Source: Megalobrama amblycephala (lineage: Eukaryota > Chordata > Actinopteri > Cypriniformes > Xenocyprididae). Taken from it: 64,000 bases of DNA. The stretch is taken from NCBI RefSeq assembly GCF_018812025.1, contig NC_063062.1:37070228-37134227 (forward strand), given 5' to 3'. The position numbers and the translations under genes were made by a program. The notes beneath the pieces were generated by a model. It saw only the letters and a program-made list of their open reading frames with translations, was not told the DNA's origin and did not search any database. Below are positions 1-11,303 of this stretch, piece after piece (the first letter of the stretch is position 1; each line of letters starts with the position of its first letter).

Positions 1-59
1 TGAGTATAAATACCCATGAATAACTTTTTACTGGAGGATTACTTTAATATATGCATTAA

Positions 60-430
60 AGGGGTCCTTAATTATGATTTCACTTTTTAAACTTTAGTTA
101 GTGTGTAATGTTGCTGTTTGATCATAAACAACATCTGCAAAGTTACAACACTCAAAGTTCAATGTTTGAACAATGTAAGGCTGAACACCGTTACTGACAA
201 TCCTCATTTTGGCTGCGTGAGATTCTCCAGCTTTGTTGTTGTTGAGATGTTAAAGCTCCGCCCTCTTCTGGAAAGGGGGCGGGAGCAGCAGCTCATTTGC
301 ATTTAAAGGGACACACACAGAAATGGCGTGTTTTTGCTCACACCCAAATAGGGGCAACTTTGACAAGCTACAATAAATGATCTGTGGGGTGTTTTGAGCT
401 GAAACTTCACACACACCTTTATTATTTAAT
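60..430. mobile_element. TTAA-flanked MITE, left end and partial body
   Basis: TTAA at 56-59 is followed by AGGGGTCCTTAATTATG, the type of end also seen at 2402 and 6116. The stretch at about 330-420 (tggggt..tttgagctgaaacttcaca) closely matches 38636-38668 inside another TTAA element. A clear right terminus with TTAA was not found, so the end is approximate and the copy may be truncated. Confidence 0.55.
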
Positions 431-508
431 TTATGCAATAATATTTAGCTTGAAATATCATTGCATATATTATTGCATTGCTTAAAAAATATTGCTGCAT
501 TGCTTAAA

Positions 509-512
<4 letters not shown>

Positions 513-546
<34 letters not shown>
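513..546. repeat. (AT)n microsatellite
   Basis: About 17 uninterrupted AT dinucleotides. Confidence 0.95.
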
Positions 547-548
<2 letters not shown>

Positions 549-2397
549 TGGGTTCGACTTATATACCAAGGTCATGGGTTCGACTCACAGGGAATGAACT
601 GAATGCAGCGATGCATTGGCTAAAAGAGCCAAATGCGTAAATGCATCTTCTTCAGCTGCTGTGGTTCAAATGTTTTATAAAGAACAAGAATATTGCTAAA
701 ACCATTGGTATTTGAACCAGTGAACAAGCCACAGTCTCATTAATTGCTATAAATTCATCCCCTCTGACCCTCAGTCAGTCTGTAATTCTGCATGCATGTC
801 ACTCGTCCAGAGGCAATTAAACGACTAATGGGCAAAGCCACTAATTCCTGCGCTCGTTTGACTAAAAGCCTGGGCTGTAACAATAAATGAAATGGCGGAT
901 GACTGCGACCTTCAGCTGAAAATCCAAGGTTGATCGGTTTAAACGTCTAAATATTAAATACCATTTTTATACCGTTAAACTGTATATATGTAGTCTTAGG
1001 AAGCTGAATGATTATTATATTTATTCTTTTGTACCATTATCACAACACAAAAATGATTTGTCATCAAGAGTTCGGGTGTGTAAACTGCTGTACGGTCTGT
1101 TATTATCACTAAATTTCAACCCTATTAAAAACATGAGCTTTATTGCTGTTTGTCAGTATAATGGTTTGTGAAAAAATGAATCATCGTGCGGCGCTTACAA
1201 CAAAAGCATGGTTTGTTTCAGCTAGAACATGATTTTGTGCTGCAAAAACACTCTCTCTCCTATGGAGAATTATGCATCTTGTGATGTGCTTACATTTGCC
1301 AATTAATTAAAGTCTGCCTTAATAAGCTTTGATGTATGCCACAACATTATCTCTCCCAATTGCTATGTAAATTACAGAAACGTCTTGCTACTTAACATAT
1401 CAGTCCAAAAAGATCAATGTCTCCAAGTCTGCTCTCTACTCGCTCTGTTGAAATAAAAACAGCACAGCTCTCGTTTTAGTGCAGATATGGTCTAGAAATG
1501 TCAGTACTGCCTATTGTCTTTTTCTTCAGTTTTTCATTTGTTTCAAGAAATATGCACACACTACAGCCTCATTAGTGGCTTGTGATTGCTGGCTTATTGA
1601 TCGGCGAGATGCGCTGAGCATTAGAAGACGGTCATGAACAGCATATTTGTTTACATTTCTGACAAACCGTTGCAACACTGGTGCTGATATTTCTTTTGAT
1701 CTTCCTGTTTCTCAGAGCTCGAGGCTTTAGTCAGTGTTCTGCTCATATTTCACTCGGGCTGCTGGTAGTTTAGAAAGCAGAGAAAGCATCACCTCACTGA
1801 AAGAACACAGAGTTCCAGATAAACGCCACCGAAACCGCAGATCCGATCGTTATGTGCTGCTCTTTCCAGTAGATTCTTTGTAGAAAACTTATGAAATTGT
1901 TCACTGCATGCAAAATGATTAGGGTTGTCAGTAAACCTTTGTTTTTGTTCTGATTTAATATCATTATTTTTGGCCAAGTATAAAAGTTAGTTTGGCCAAG
2001 ATTCGTAGGTCCTCACATCCAATATTCACAATAATCTTTGTGCTTTGTTACTTTTGATATGAAACAAGGTCTCAGCTTTCAAATTCTGTCAATTTTATAA
2101 GGAAATGCACGCAATAAACGTGAACCAATCATCTCTTCTGCTTTACTACTAGTTGCAGCACCAAATAAATGTGAATGAACATCAGAAGGTGTAATAAGAC
2201 TAGAGAAAATAACTCTGGAGATATATGCATTATATCACATATTGATATTTAAATGTATATATTTCAACAAATTGGAGTAGAAGCATAAATATATTATTAA
2301 AAAAAAGTTGATGCATAAACCACCTTATGTGCAATTAAAATGCTAATAATGTAAATAAAATACATGATTATATTATATAAATTTGATTAATTGGTTA
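547..2397. other. Non-coding stretch, nothing recognised
   Basis: AT-rich sequence with no frame, RNA gene or terminal-repeat element that I can support. Only short frames that look like chance occur (for example around 1789-1977 on the minus strand). Confidence 0.5.
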
Positions 2398-2401
2398 TTA
2401 A

Positions 2402-2892
2402 AGGGGTTATATGTAAGAATATTCATGTATTAATCACTTTTTGTATTGCCAATGTGTGAACAGCTTTATAGTCCCCCAGTAGTCAATAATTTTATCCCTT
2501 AAAACTCATCTTTGATCAAAAAAACGCCAAATTTAATTTAATGTTTTTTTATTTTCCTTGAAAAAAAAAAAATGCCTTATAATTATATTTGTATAAGCAG
2601 ATCTATGAATATGTAATTTAGCATATGAGCTCAGAGATCCACAGCTGACATGATTGGTAGTTTGTGACGTCAGAAACATTTCGCGATTTCAAACCACATT
2701 TGTGAGACTGTCTTTGGTTCATTGCAGTTTTAAGTAGAAAATACTCAATTTGCACATGGTTTGTCTTAAAGCATATTTAAAACACCACATAAACATCATT
2801 AAAAACATGAGCAGTAAGCTGCTGCTGCAGTTCACTTAACGGCCACCGGTGTCACTAATAACAAGGGTTTCTGAATACTACTTGTAGCCCCT
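2402..2892. mobile_element. TTAA-flanked MITE (AGGGG...CCCCT ends)
   Basis: TTAA occurs at 2398-2401 and 2893-2896, and the element runs AGGGGTTATATGTAAG ... CTTGTAGCCCCT. The ends are weakly inverted (AGGGG-TaYa-GTA). From about 2470 (tagtcccccagtagtcaataatt) to about 2810 the body matches the MITE at 18830-19146. TTAA duplication is typical of the piggyBac and Kolobok superfamilies (established knowledge). Assignment between the two is not possible here. Confidence 0.6.
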
Positions 2893-2902
2893 TTAAATAA
2901 AC

Positions 2903-3095
2903 CAGCGGTTCTCAACTCCAGTCCTCGGGACCCACTGCTCTGCACATTTTGTATGTCTCTCTTATATGACACACTCAATTCAGTTCATGCAGACTCTCCT
3001 AATGAGCTGATGATCTAAATCAGGTGTGTTAAATAAGGGATACATACAAAATGTGCAGAGCAGTGGGTCCCGAGGACTGGAGTTGAGAAACACTG
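2903..3095. mobile_element. hAT-type MITE with about 50-bp terminal inverted repeats and 8-bp target duplication
   Basis: The element is 193 bp, starts CAGCGGTTCTCAACTCC and ends GGAGTTGAGAAACACTG. The inverted arms are about 50 bp and nearly perfect. The 8-bp duplication AAATAAAC is present at 2895-2902 and 3096-3103. CAG...CTG ends with 8-bp duplications are diagnostic of hAT elements. It carries no coding capacity. The near-identical arms suggest a fairly recent insertion, right beside the older TTAA element ending at 2892. Confidence 0.9.
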
Positions 3096-3103
3096 AAATA
3101 AAC

Positions 3104-4547
3104 GTTATTTTCAGTTTTGGTTTCTGTCTAAATGAAAACTTTAATTTTGGTTTCTGTGTTTTTGTAAAAAAATATTCCATAATCAAATGTAAGGTGGGAC
3201 TCAACTAATATACAGAAGCAAAAAAGTCAAATGAAAATTGAGTTCAGCAATAATTAGATTACACATGAAACATGTTAAATTATAGAGATACATGTCACAT
3301 GCTCATTGAATCTCTCTAGGAAATCATAATGGTCCAGATGGATGTTGCTGCAGTGCTCATTCACTAAAATGGGAATTAGCGCGCACCATAATGAGTCTGT
3401 TAGAGAAAGTCCTTCATACAGTGCTTTACCTTGACATAAACTCGCTTGCCGGCCGGCCTGAACACCTCCGTGTTGTGGATGTGTCTCCAACACTTTTCTG
3501 CAGCAGCACTAATTGATGCCTCCGGCAGAGGAAAACAGTATGTGTCTCTCTCTCTGACAGCTCAGTAAGAGGCCTCGTGCTCTTAAAGATGCACCTGCAG
3601 GGAATTTCACACGGACAGATGATTTAGCCAAACCGGACAGGCCAGGGACAGTAAGACACCTGAAGCAGCACAGGAGAAACACTCACTAAATTAAACTGCT
3701 GGAGTATAATGGTCTTGTTTACTGTAACTGTATGAGAGAAAATACATGTTCCCTATAGCAGGACAGCAGACTATAAATACACAAAATGACCAGTGTGTTA
3801 GCAATATGGTGTTGGATCCGTAGCCGAACTGTTAACGCAACAAGATGTTTCGAGACAAAAAGTAAAAGACAAAAAAAACTTTGCACTGGAAATTTCAAAG
3901 TTGCAGTATTAAATAAAGACATTAACAAAATAATGTATATTATTACTAGTGTTTATTTATATTGTGCATGTATCCACACGCAAATACACACACAAATAAT
4001 ATAAATAAATATTATATTATTTTTCTATGCATACAGTAGTGGCCAAAAGTGATGTCCAGCATAGGAAAATTGAGATCTTCAACCTTTATATTCACCCTTT
4101 ATCTTCACCCAAATATTATTAAAACGTTTGTTAAAGATTTTATACATAAATTTATACATACATTTTAGACATATTGCATAGTTGTGCTTTGAGTTGATTG
4201 TTTTATTTGTGATAACACAATGAAACATGACAAATTGTGCAACATATTTTTTTCATACAAATAAAAAAAGGGGGAAAAACATGCAAAAATGAGAAAACCA
4301 GCAAAATATTAATGACATGTTTTAGTCAATGCTTTTTTCCTGTGAGCTTTTTGTTTATATATATATTTATTACTACTGTTTATTTTTATTATTCCTTAAT
4401 ATGCATAAAGACAAATAATATAAAGAGTAGTAATAATATACATATCTTTAGTTAATACTATTGATATACTGTAGTTAATGTCTGTTTTTACGTTTACACA
4501 TCTAACACTAAATATTTTGATAATTTAACAATTTATTTAGGCTTTAA

Positions 4548-4550
<3 letters not shown>
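3104..4550. other. Non-coding stretch, nothing recognised
   Basis: AT-rich, with short chance frames only. No repeat boundaries could be drawn. Confidence 0.45.

Positions 4551-4599
<49 letters not shown>
4551..4599. repeat. (TA)n microsatellite
   Basis: About 24 uninterrupted TA dinucleotides. Confidence 0.96.
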
Positions 4600-4602
<3 letters not shown>

Positions 4603-5812
4603 CAATTATTTAATTTTAGAAACAACAGATCTTCTTTAAAGTGTCACACATTTAATATTTTTTCTCACACAGTATAAATGAGTGTAAAAATATGCAGATG
4701 GCATTATATGAGGAAGGAGGCCCTCATATCTCTGCTGTCTCTGCTAATAAAAAAGTAGCTAAAGCCCCAAAATTGTAATAAAAACAATCAGATATGGCCA
4801 CACACCTACATTTGTCATTGTTGGCCAATCAAAGGAGCTGATTGGCTCCTCGAGCGCAGTGACACCTCACCACTAATGCTGCAAGATTTGATTGACAGGT
4901 GGCAATATCGGCCAGCAGCGTCCTCAAGGTTGCTTTGACTTTGAGTTTGTGGTGTTGTGGATATTTGTTTAGCATTGGCAGGGGGGAAGATTGAGGTGTC
5001 GCTGGAGGGAAGTGCGTCTGTATGATGCAATAACTAGAAGTCATGCAATTAGGTAAACACAGCGCCATACACAACCTATACCACTAATTTTTCCACCAAA
5101 ACCTGTCTCCGAGTTTAATGAATATATATGGCTTGTTGGAAAACATCACCCACTTCCACACTGAAAGTGATATTCCTGCCGCAAAACAATGTTGTTTTTC
5201 CGTTACGGATGTGTCATTGCACCCAGAGAGAAAACATTTTTTGAGCGACAGTCAGACTTGTCACTGAAGCTATAGCTTTTTGTAAATAAATCTTTTTTTC
5301 ACACATATAAAACAAGCTAAGCAAATCAATATGAGCTGCTATTCCATTCACAAAGAACCTCTTTTATGGAAACCTTGGGCAAGCAAAGGCTATAGTATTG
5401 ATCTTTGACTAAACAACACTGCTGAATAACCTTGAGAGGGGAAAAAAAAAAAAAAAAAAAAAATCTAGGGATGTCGAGAGCTGCTCAACGATCTCTGTTG
5501 TTAAAAAACATTACGTTACTTTAGATCCCGCTGAACCCTTTGTTAAAGAACGCAACTGGAGTTCCAGTCTGAAATCTGACAAATATAGACTACGAGCATT
5601 GCAACGGGAGGCAATTAAACCGGGTTCAAGCCTTGAATGCATACCTTAAACAGTGGCCGAATACACTCAGTGGGGTTCTGTATAGAACCATAGGGTTCTC
5701 GACTCAGTATTAAAGAACACTTTATGCCAAAAAGGTTCTATATGAGGCAAAATGATTGAATAGTACTTTTATGGTTTATGGGTTACTTCATTTTTTCTTC
5801 TCTTGTAATAAA
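4600..5812. other. Non-coding stretch with poly(A) and a GGTTCT-type repeat piece
   Basis: A poly(A) run lies at 5442-5463. At about 5675-5745 there are GGTTCTGTATAGAACC and AAAGGTTCTATATGAGG motifs, typical of a small fish MITE family. A matching piece in the opposite sense occurs at 7965-8030. The rest is unrecognised. Confidence 0.45.
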
Positions 5813-6115
5813 GTAAATTGGTTCCAATTTATATTAGGTGGCCTACTATGTACTTACGTCAAAAAATAAGTACAATGTACTCATCGTGTTCATATTGTAT
5901 TGCAAAACACTTGCGTCTCTATTGAGGTGGATACGGGTAAAGTTAGGGATTGGTGGTATGGGTAGTTTTAAGGGTGGGTTAAAGTGTAAGGGAAGGGTCA
6001 ACAGTGTAATTACACATTTAATTACAGTAATTAAGTACAGATGTAATTACATGCAGGTATTTTTAAAATATAAATACAATGTAAAAACAATAGGTGCATT
6101 GCATCATATGATTAA

Positions 6116-7283
6116 AGGGGTCATGAAATGTGTTTTATTATTATTATTTCATAATGTTTCATGAGGTGCACTTATAAAAACTGTCATAATTTAGAAATAA
6201 ATGGCTATTTTCTACCCTGATTTTAGTGTTCTGATTTGAACGCTCCTTTTGAAGGGGCGTGTCTGCTGTCAGACTTCAGTGTAAACGCCCACTGCTGTGA
6301 TTGGCTGACATCTTTGCAATTGAAATAAGTATTACATGTGGAACTCTCTCGAATACTTTTATTACATATTTACTATTACAGCTGTCGAATCCTGAAAAGT
6401 GTTGATTGCATTATATTTAGATCTGTTCCTATCACATGGAAGGTTGCAGTGATGAACATTGAGCAGATGACAGTCTGCAGTGATCTTCTGCACTCTCACG
6501 AAATGCTTTCACCATAACTAACAATGCAAACACGATGTAAATACAGTAAGAGATTCATTGTGTAGTGTAAGAGCGTCACTATAACAGGAGTTTTTTGGCA
6601 AGAGTCCAGATAAACTCTCATTGCGTGATTGACAGCTTTCTTTGAAGTCAAAATACTAGGATTGTTCATCGTGAATTTAACTGTCATTACAGGTTTAAAA
6701 ATGAAATACGTTACTTACAGTTTGCGGGGTCCTTGCTGATTCCAGAACAGTTGGTACATGTACTAGTATCGTATTGCGACTTGTTCTCTGAACACCACTG
6801 ATATAATGTACAGTACAAACACTCAAGTCAGCACTGACGTGACTAGGACGTTTGTTAAAAATAAACTGAATCCTTTTTTCTCTGACATCGGGATCCTTCA
6901 GCAGCTTATGCAAAGACAATGTTTTTCCACAGCCAGGAACAACGCAACATCTTGCATTCTTGTTATCTTATCGTAAACTAGACCAATACTCCACTCGCTG
7001 CTCATCAACTGAACATCAGTGGGCGGGGACAATGATGCGATGATGTAAGAGTAGGCGTTGTTGTCTTGTTCCAGAGGCGGTCGTATGCAAATGATTGTGC
7101 CCCTGTGATGTCACATGACACCTCTGTTCCAAACGAAGCTTTTTTACAGCCTGATTATATAAATGCTTTTTTACTGATGACGAGGACGTTTTAAGTTTTG
7201 GAACTTGGAGTATGTAATAATGATACAAAGACCTCTTATATGGCAAAAAAAAACAAGAAATTATTTCTCATATAATATCCCCT
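6116..7283. mobile_element. TTAA-flanked element carrying a THAP-like remnant, nested inside 5819-7339
   Basis: The element runs from AGGGGTCATG to ATATCCCCT, with TTAA at 6112-6115 and 7284-7287. The minus strand encodes a zinc-finger-like segment (see 6695-6958). The combination of TTAA duplication and a THAP-type domain points to the Kolobok superfamily (inference from family knowledge). The element is about 1.17 kb, has no intact transposase and should be non-autonomous. It is younger than the element it splits. Confidence 0.7.
6695..6958 (-). pseudogene. THAP-type zinc-finger remnant of a transposase
   Basis: On the minus strand an open segment reads CCVVPGCGKTLSLHKLLKDP and continues through DVREKRIQFIF to SVCTVHY. 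The spacing is C-x5-C (or C-x4-C from the second Cys), 37 residues, then C-x2-H. This fits the C2CH pattern of THAP domains (C-x2-4-C-x35-50-C-x2-H). Key codons lie at 6944-6949 and 6929-6931 (Cys), 6815-6817 (Cys) and 6806-6808 (His). The usual Trp appears to be replaced by Arg (KRIQF where KWIQF would be expected). A stop lies just upstream of the domain and no ATG starts it, so this is a fragment, not a gene. Confidence 0.65.
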
Positions 7284-7425
7284 TTAAATTAAAATGTAAG
7301 TACAGAGTAGTTAAGGCCACCTAATATAAAGTGGGACCAGTAAATTTTACTACAGTGGTTCTCAACCTGTCAGCTCCAAGTCCTCCCATTATCCATAACA
7401 ATATATGAAGGCCCTATAACTTTTC

Positions 7426-7429
<4 letters not shown>

Positions 7430-7465
<36 letters not shown>
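7430..7465. repeat. Poly(T) tract
   Basis: Uninterrupted run of about 36 T. Confidence 0.95.
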
Positions 7466-7466
<1 letters not shown>

Positions 7467-7683
7467 TGATTTACTGGATTTGTTGTTGTTGTTTCCTCAA
7501 CCTGATATTTATTATCAGAGTTTCGGATAACTAGAGAAGATAACTAGAGAAATGCCCATTAAGCTTTACGATTATATTTTACATGACTTTTCCAGGTCTT
7601 AAATTTAGATTATTATATCCTAAATTTAGACTTTTATATCCAGGTTTTGCAAGACCATTGGAATCTTGGTTCTTTGAAGGGTG

Positions 7684-7757
7684 AAACAAAACAAAACAAA
7701 ACAAAACAAAACAAAACAAAACAAAACAAAACAAAACAAAACAAAACAAAACAAAAA
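7684..7757. repeat. (AAAAC)n microsatellite
   Basis: About 14 ACAAA/AAAAC units in a pure run. Confidence 0.96.
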
Positions 7758-7964
7758 AACATTGTGGTGGTGATTTAAAATAAGAAATATTGATTTTTTT
7801 TGTTTGTTTTTTGTCTCATTTTAAATGATTTTAAGTCAGTTTTGAAGCCCCCTTGGACAATCGCTCAGGTTGTTAAATAAAATTTAATTAAAATTAAAAA
7901 ATGAATTAAAACAAAATTGATTAATTAAAGCTAAATCCATAACATAATCACATGACCCCCTAAA

Positions 7965-8030
7965 AGGTTCTATGAAGTGTCTGACGGAACCCTTTAAGGT
8001 TCCATATAGAACCTTTTCTGTTTACAGTGT
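7965..8030. repeat. GGTTCT-type MITE fragment
   Basis: Motifs AAAGGTTCTATGAAGTG, AAGGTTCCATATAGAACC and a terminal tttacagtgta are seen. They resemble the left-hand piece at 5675-5745 in inverted orientation. The two could be the displaced ends of one old element, or separate copies. Confidence 0.45.
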
Positions 8031-9573
8031 ATCTGTCACAAACACTTTAACTGACAACTCATGCTCACACGAGGAAACAAGTAGCGTGAACGGTTACTTT
8101 CGGCAGTATTTTCTGACAGCAGTCGTGCTATTACTCGACCTAGAGACCGCGGCCAGTGTTTTAGCACTGCTATAAAGGGCAGCGAGGCGAGCGGCTCCTA
8201 CTGAGTGAATTTGTTTTGCACGTCTGCTGGCCGCAAACCTTCGGCAGCCAACTGTAAAATGATCAATGCCAGCTCAGCCAATATGTGAGACACAGCCTTT
8301 GGACGTGGACCATGCTGAGTCTGAGCCCATGCTTTTTTATATTTAACATTTTTAATGCGCTTTCAGTGCGTTTGCTGTGGAACGCTTTAATCCGTGTGGC
8401 TTTCTGCATTGTGACTCCCTTTTATATTGTTTGTAATTCAACAGAAGCCAGTTTGGTTCCTCTCAGCGGTTCGCTTGGAGAGACAAACATTCTGGGATGG
8501 AAAAAAGAGGGGGGAAATAAAATTCTGGGCAAAGCTGGAAAAGAGAGAAGGCTTCTGCCCAAGGCATCATCTCAGTAAGAGGCATTAAGCTATTAAACAC
8601 AGAGAAAGGTTTTAGAGAAATGGCACAAAAACGGCTTGAAAGGACAAGCCAAACGTTTGTTTGGCAGCGTTTTGTGAGATTGTCAAAATATCTGTCAGTA
8701 ATGTCTCCTGCTCGAGGATGACTGACACAGTGCTGAGAAAATGCCTAATGGGAAGCTGCGAGTTCAAAAGGAACGGATACAGTGGACTGGGTAATGGGGC
8801 GTTGCTTTAAGAGCAGATGAAAAGAGACCTGGCTACTGAGACTGCTGAATCACAACGACTCATACGTCTGACTGTGAACAGCTGCTTCAACAGACCGAAC
8901 AGAAAAGTAACACGAATTCTGAGGATGCATGAGAGTAAACTCATTCACATGCTAGAGGTGGGGATTTTCCATCCCTGTGACTCAAAACATTTGAATAAAT
9001 GTTCACCAGAAAGATTCTTTCATTGGCGCTCACATCGATACAGCAGTCAGTGTGTTATGAGTGAGTCATTGAATCATTTACTCGACCGATTCATTCAAAA
9101 TCATATATGTCACAGCTCAGTCTGTTCATTCATACACAAGATGCCTAGGATTTTTGCAGGCTGTGCTTTATTGTGCCAACAGAAACAGTTTTATAGTTTA
9201 TTTTATTAATTTGTTTTATTTTGTTTGATTAAAATTCACCAAAACAGTCATGAGAGAGACCAAAAGATTTGTGCATTTGTTTATCCTTTAATATGAGGCT
9301 TTTATGGCAATTTTCTGTTTGTAGCTTGCATTTTATTATACTTTATTATATTATTTTATTTTAAAAACCACAGAAACATTCATGAGAGAGAGACTTTTCC
9401 ATGCTGTGCTTTATTGTGCCGACAGTAACGGGGTTTGAGTCAAAATATTTCATTCAAATTTTGGAATGAAAAATGCTGGACTGAAAAACCAAATGAATTT
9501 TATTTTATTTTAATATATAAACAAGATGCCTAGTTACATCATGAAAGAGATATCCTAGTTGAAACACTTTATC
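8031..9573. other. Non-coding stretch with a local duplication
   Basis: No gene is recognised. Frames of 97 and 130 codons exist at 8285-8578 and 8817-9209 but resemble no family. A segment containing ctgtgctttattgtgcc is present at about 9163 and again at about 9404, suggesting an old local duplication of about 240 bp. Confidence 0.4.
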
Positions 9574-9846
9574 TACACTCTAAAAAATGACTGTAAAAAT
9601 AAATAAATAAATGTACACAGTAAAATACACTGCGTTCCAAATTATTATGCAAGAGACAAATCAGTAAGATTTCTGTACAATAAACATTCAGATTTTTGTT
9701 TTTCTAAGAAAATGTTTGTTCGTTTATTTATCCATGTCTTTTTAGATAACTGGTATCAATCTCAGACAAAATAATTTGCCAGATCTATGGAAACCCTACT
9801 TAGAGGTTGTTCCACATTATTAAGCAAGTCACAGTTCTCATGCAAT

Positions 9847-10437
9847 ATGGGGAGGAAGAAAGATCTTTCTGAAGATGAAAAGCATGAAATGGTGCAATGT
9901 TGTGCAAAAGGCATGAAAACAATTAATATTGTGTGAAACTGAATGGAGATTAAGATTAGTGAGTGATTTAGAGCACAGCAGAACTCGGTCAGATAAAGGC
10001 TTATTGAGGAAAGTTCCTGTCAAAAAAATGAATTGTATTAAAAGGGCAGCTATAAAAAAAGCCAGTGTTGAGCAGCAAACAGGTATTTGAAGCTGCTGGT
10101 GTCTCTGGAGTCTCGAGAAGCTCTCCATGCAGGCTGGCAGTTGTGCGAAAAGATGCATTTTAGACACCACTAACCAAACCTCACAAAGAGAAACATTTAC
10201 AGTGGACTCATTTTTAAATAGTTTTATTCACTGACTAATGCCGTACTACAATGGATGGTCTAAATGGATGGATTTCTGGATGGTTGGTGAATGGCCACCA
10301 CGTTCCAACAAGACTGCGACGTCAGCGAGGAGCTGGTGGGTGATGATTTGGGCTGGAATACTGGGAAGTGAGATGGAGGGTATTAAAATGACTTTTGCAA
10401 GATATGTGGAGTTCATAAATGGTCATTTTCAGCTATA
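9847..10437 (+). pseudogene. Broken Tc1/mariner-like transposase
   Basis: From ATG at 9847 the frame reads MGRKKDLSEDEKHEMVQCCA, the style of a Tc1/mariner N-terminal helix-turn-helix segment, and meets a stop about 30 codons in. Further on, around 10244-10340, a second frame reads TTMDGLNGWISGWLVNGHHV and then hits stops. After a shift, MIWAGILGSEMEGIKMTFAR at about 10339-10437 continues the DDE-type catalytic region. Large parts between and after are missing. An inverted second copy of the N-terminal part occupies 10549-11130. Confidence 0.7.
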
Positions 10438-10449
10438 GTATAAAAAGGA

Positions 10450-10500
10450 GGATAGTGCATAGTACAATGCACTATTTGTACAATGCACTATGCACTATCC
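10450..10500. repeat. 51-bp hairpin (inverted GGATAGTGCATAGT)
   Basis: A perfect 14-bp inverted arm (GGATAGTGCATAGT ... ACTATGCACTATCC) encloses repeated CAATGCACTA words. It lies between the transposase remnant and the right arm of the fold-back element. Confidence 0.85.
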
Positions 10501-11303
10501 CATGCTGCAAAAAAACACCACAGCAATAAAACTTTGAAAATGTATTTCTAAACCCACTGTAAATGTTTCTCTTTGTGAGGTTTGGTTTGGAGTGGCTGAA
10601 ATGCATCTTTACGCAGTAGATGCCAGCCTGCATGGAGAGCTTCTTGAGACTCCAGAGACACCAGCAGCTTCAAATACCTGTTTGCTGCTCAACACTGGCT
10701 TTTTTTATAGCTGCCCTTTTAATACAATTAATTTTTTTGACAGGAACTTTCCTCAATAAGCCTTTATCTGACCGAGTTCTGCTGTGCTCTAAATCACTCA
10801 CAAATCTTATGATAATTTGATAATCTCCCTTCAGTTTCACACAATATTAGTTGTTTTCATGCCTTTTGCACAACATTGCACCATTTCATGCTTTTCATTC
10901 TTCCTCTACATATTGCATGAGAACTGTGACTTGCTTAATAATGTGGAACAACCTCTAAGTAGGGTTTCCATAGATCTGGCAAATTATTTTGTCTGAGATT
11001 GATACCAGTTATCTAAAAAGACATGGATAAATAAACAAACAAACATTTTCTTAGAAAAACTAAAATCTGAATGTTTATTGTACTGAAATCTTACTGATAT
11101 GTCAATTGCATAATAATTTGGAACGCAGTGTACTGTTTTCCATTGAAACAGTGATATACCATAAAACAATGCATTCTGGGTAATATTTGCCATTTTAAGA
11201 AAAGAGGCCTATAGGCTACTTTCTTGAAAACAACCGTTTAAGTGGGTAACGGTATTTTACTGTGTAAATTTGTTTTGTTTTTTTACGGTTATTTTTTAGT
11301 GTA

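Larger units (their letters stand above)
5819..7339. mobile_element. TIR element interrupted by a second transposon
   Basis: The left end TGGTTCCAATTTATATTAGG and the right end (reverse complement TGGTCCCACTTTATATTAGG) form inverted repeats of about 40 bp, which continue into GTGGCC and a tAcTtAcRT-rich segment. GTAAAT flanks both sides (5813-5818 and 7340-7345), a probable 6-bp duplication. The body is split by the element at 6116-7283, leaving about 300 bp of left arm and 50 bp of right arm. No coding sequence. The superfamily is not assigned. Confidence 0.75.
9628..11130. mobile_element. Fold-back Tc1/mariner-like element with decayed transposase
   Basis: The ends CACTGCGTTCCAAATTATTA and its inverse are flanked by TA at 9626-9627 and 11131-11132. 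Unlike an ordinary Tc1 element, the inverted arms are about 580 bp (9628 to about 10210, and about 10549 to 11130). Both contain the start of the transposase frame, in opposite directions. A piece of the catalytic region lies once in the middle (about 10230-10437). A 51-bp hairpin sits at 10450-10500. The arms differ by scattered substitutions, so this is an old or slowly diverging palindrome. It cannot make transposase. Confidence 0.85.
9576..11301. mobile_element. TA-flanked MITE split by a mariner-like insertion
   Basis: The left arm begins CACTCTAAAAAATGACTGTA and includes tacacagtaaaata. The right arm is its inverse (tattttactgtgta ... ggttattttttagtg). TA occurs at 9574-9575 and 11302-11303. 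The arms are about 50 bp long. The centre is occupied by the element at 9628-11130. Confidence 0.75.

Noticed and set aside
8285..9209. 97- and 130-codon plus-strand frames
   Set aside because: No similarity to known families. The amino acid make-up is typical of random translation.
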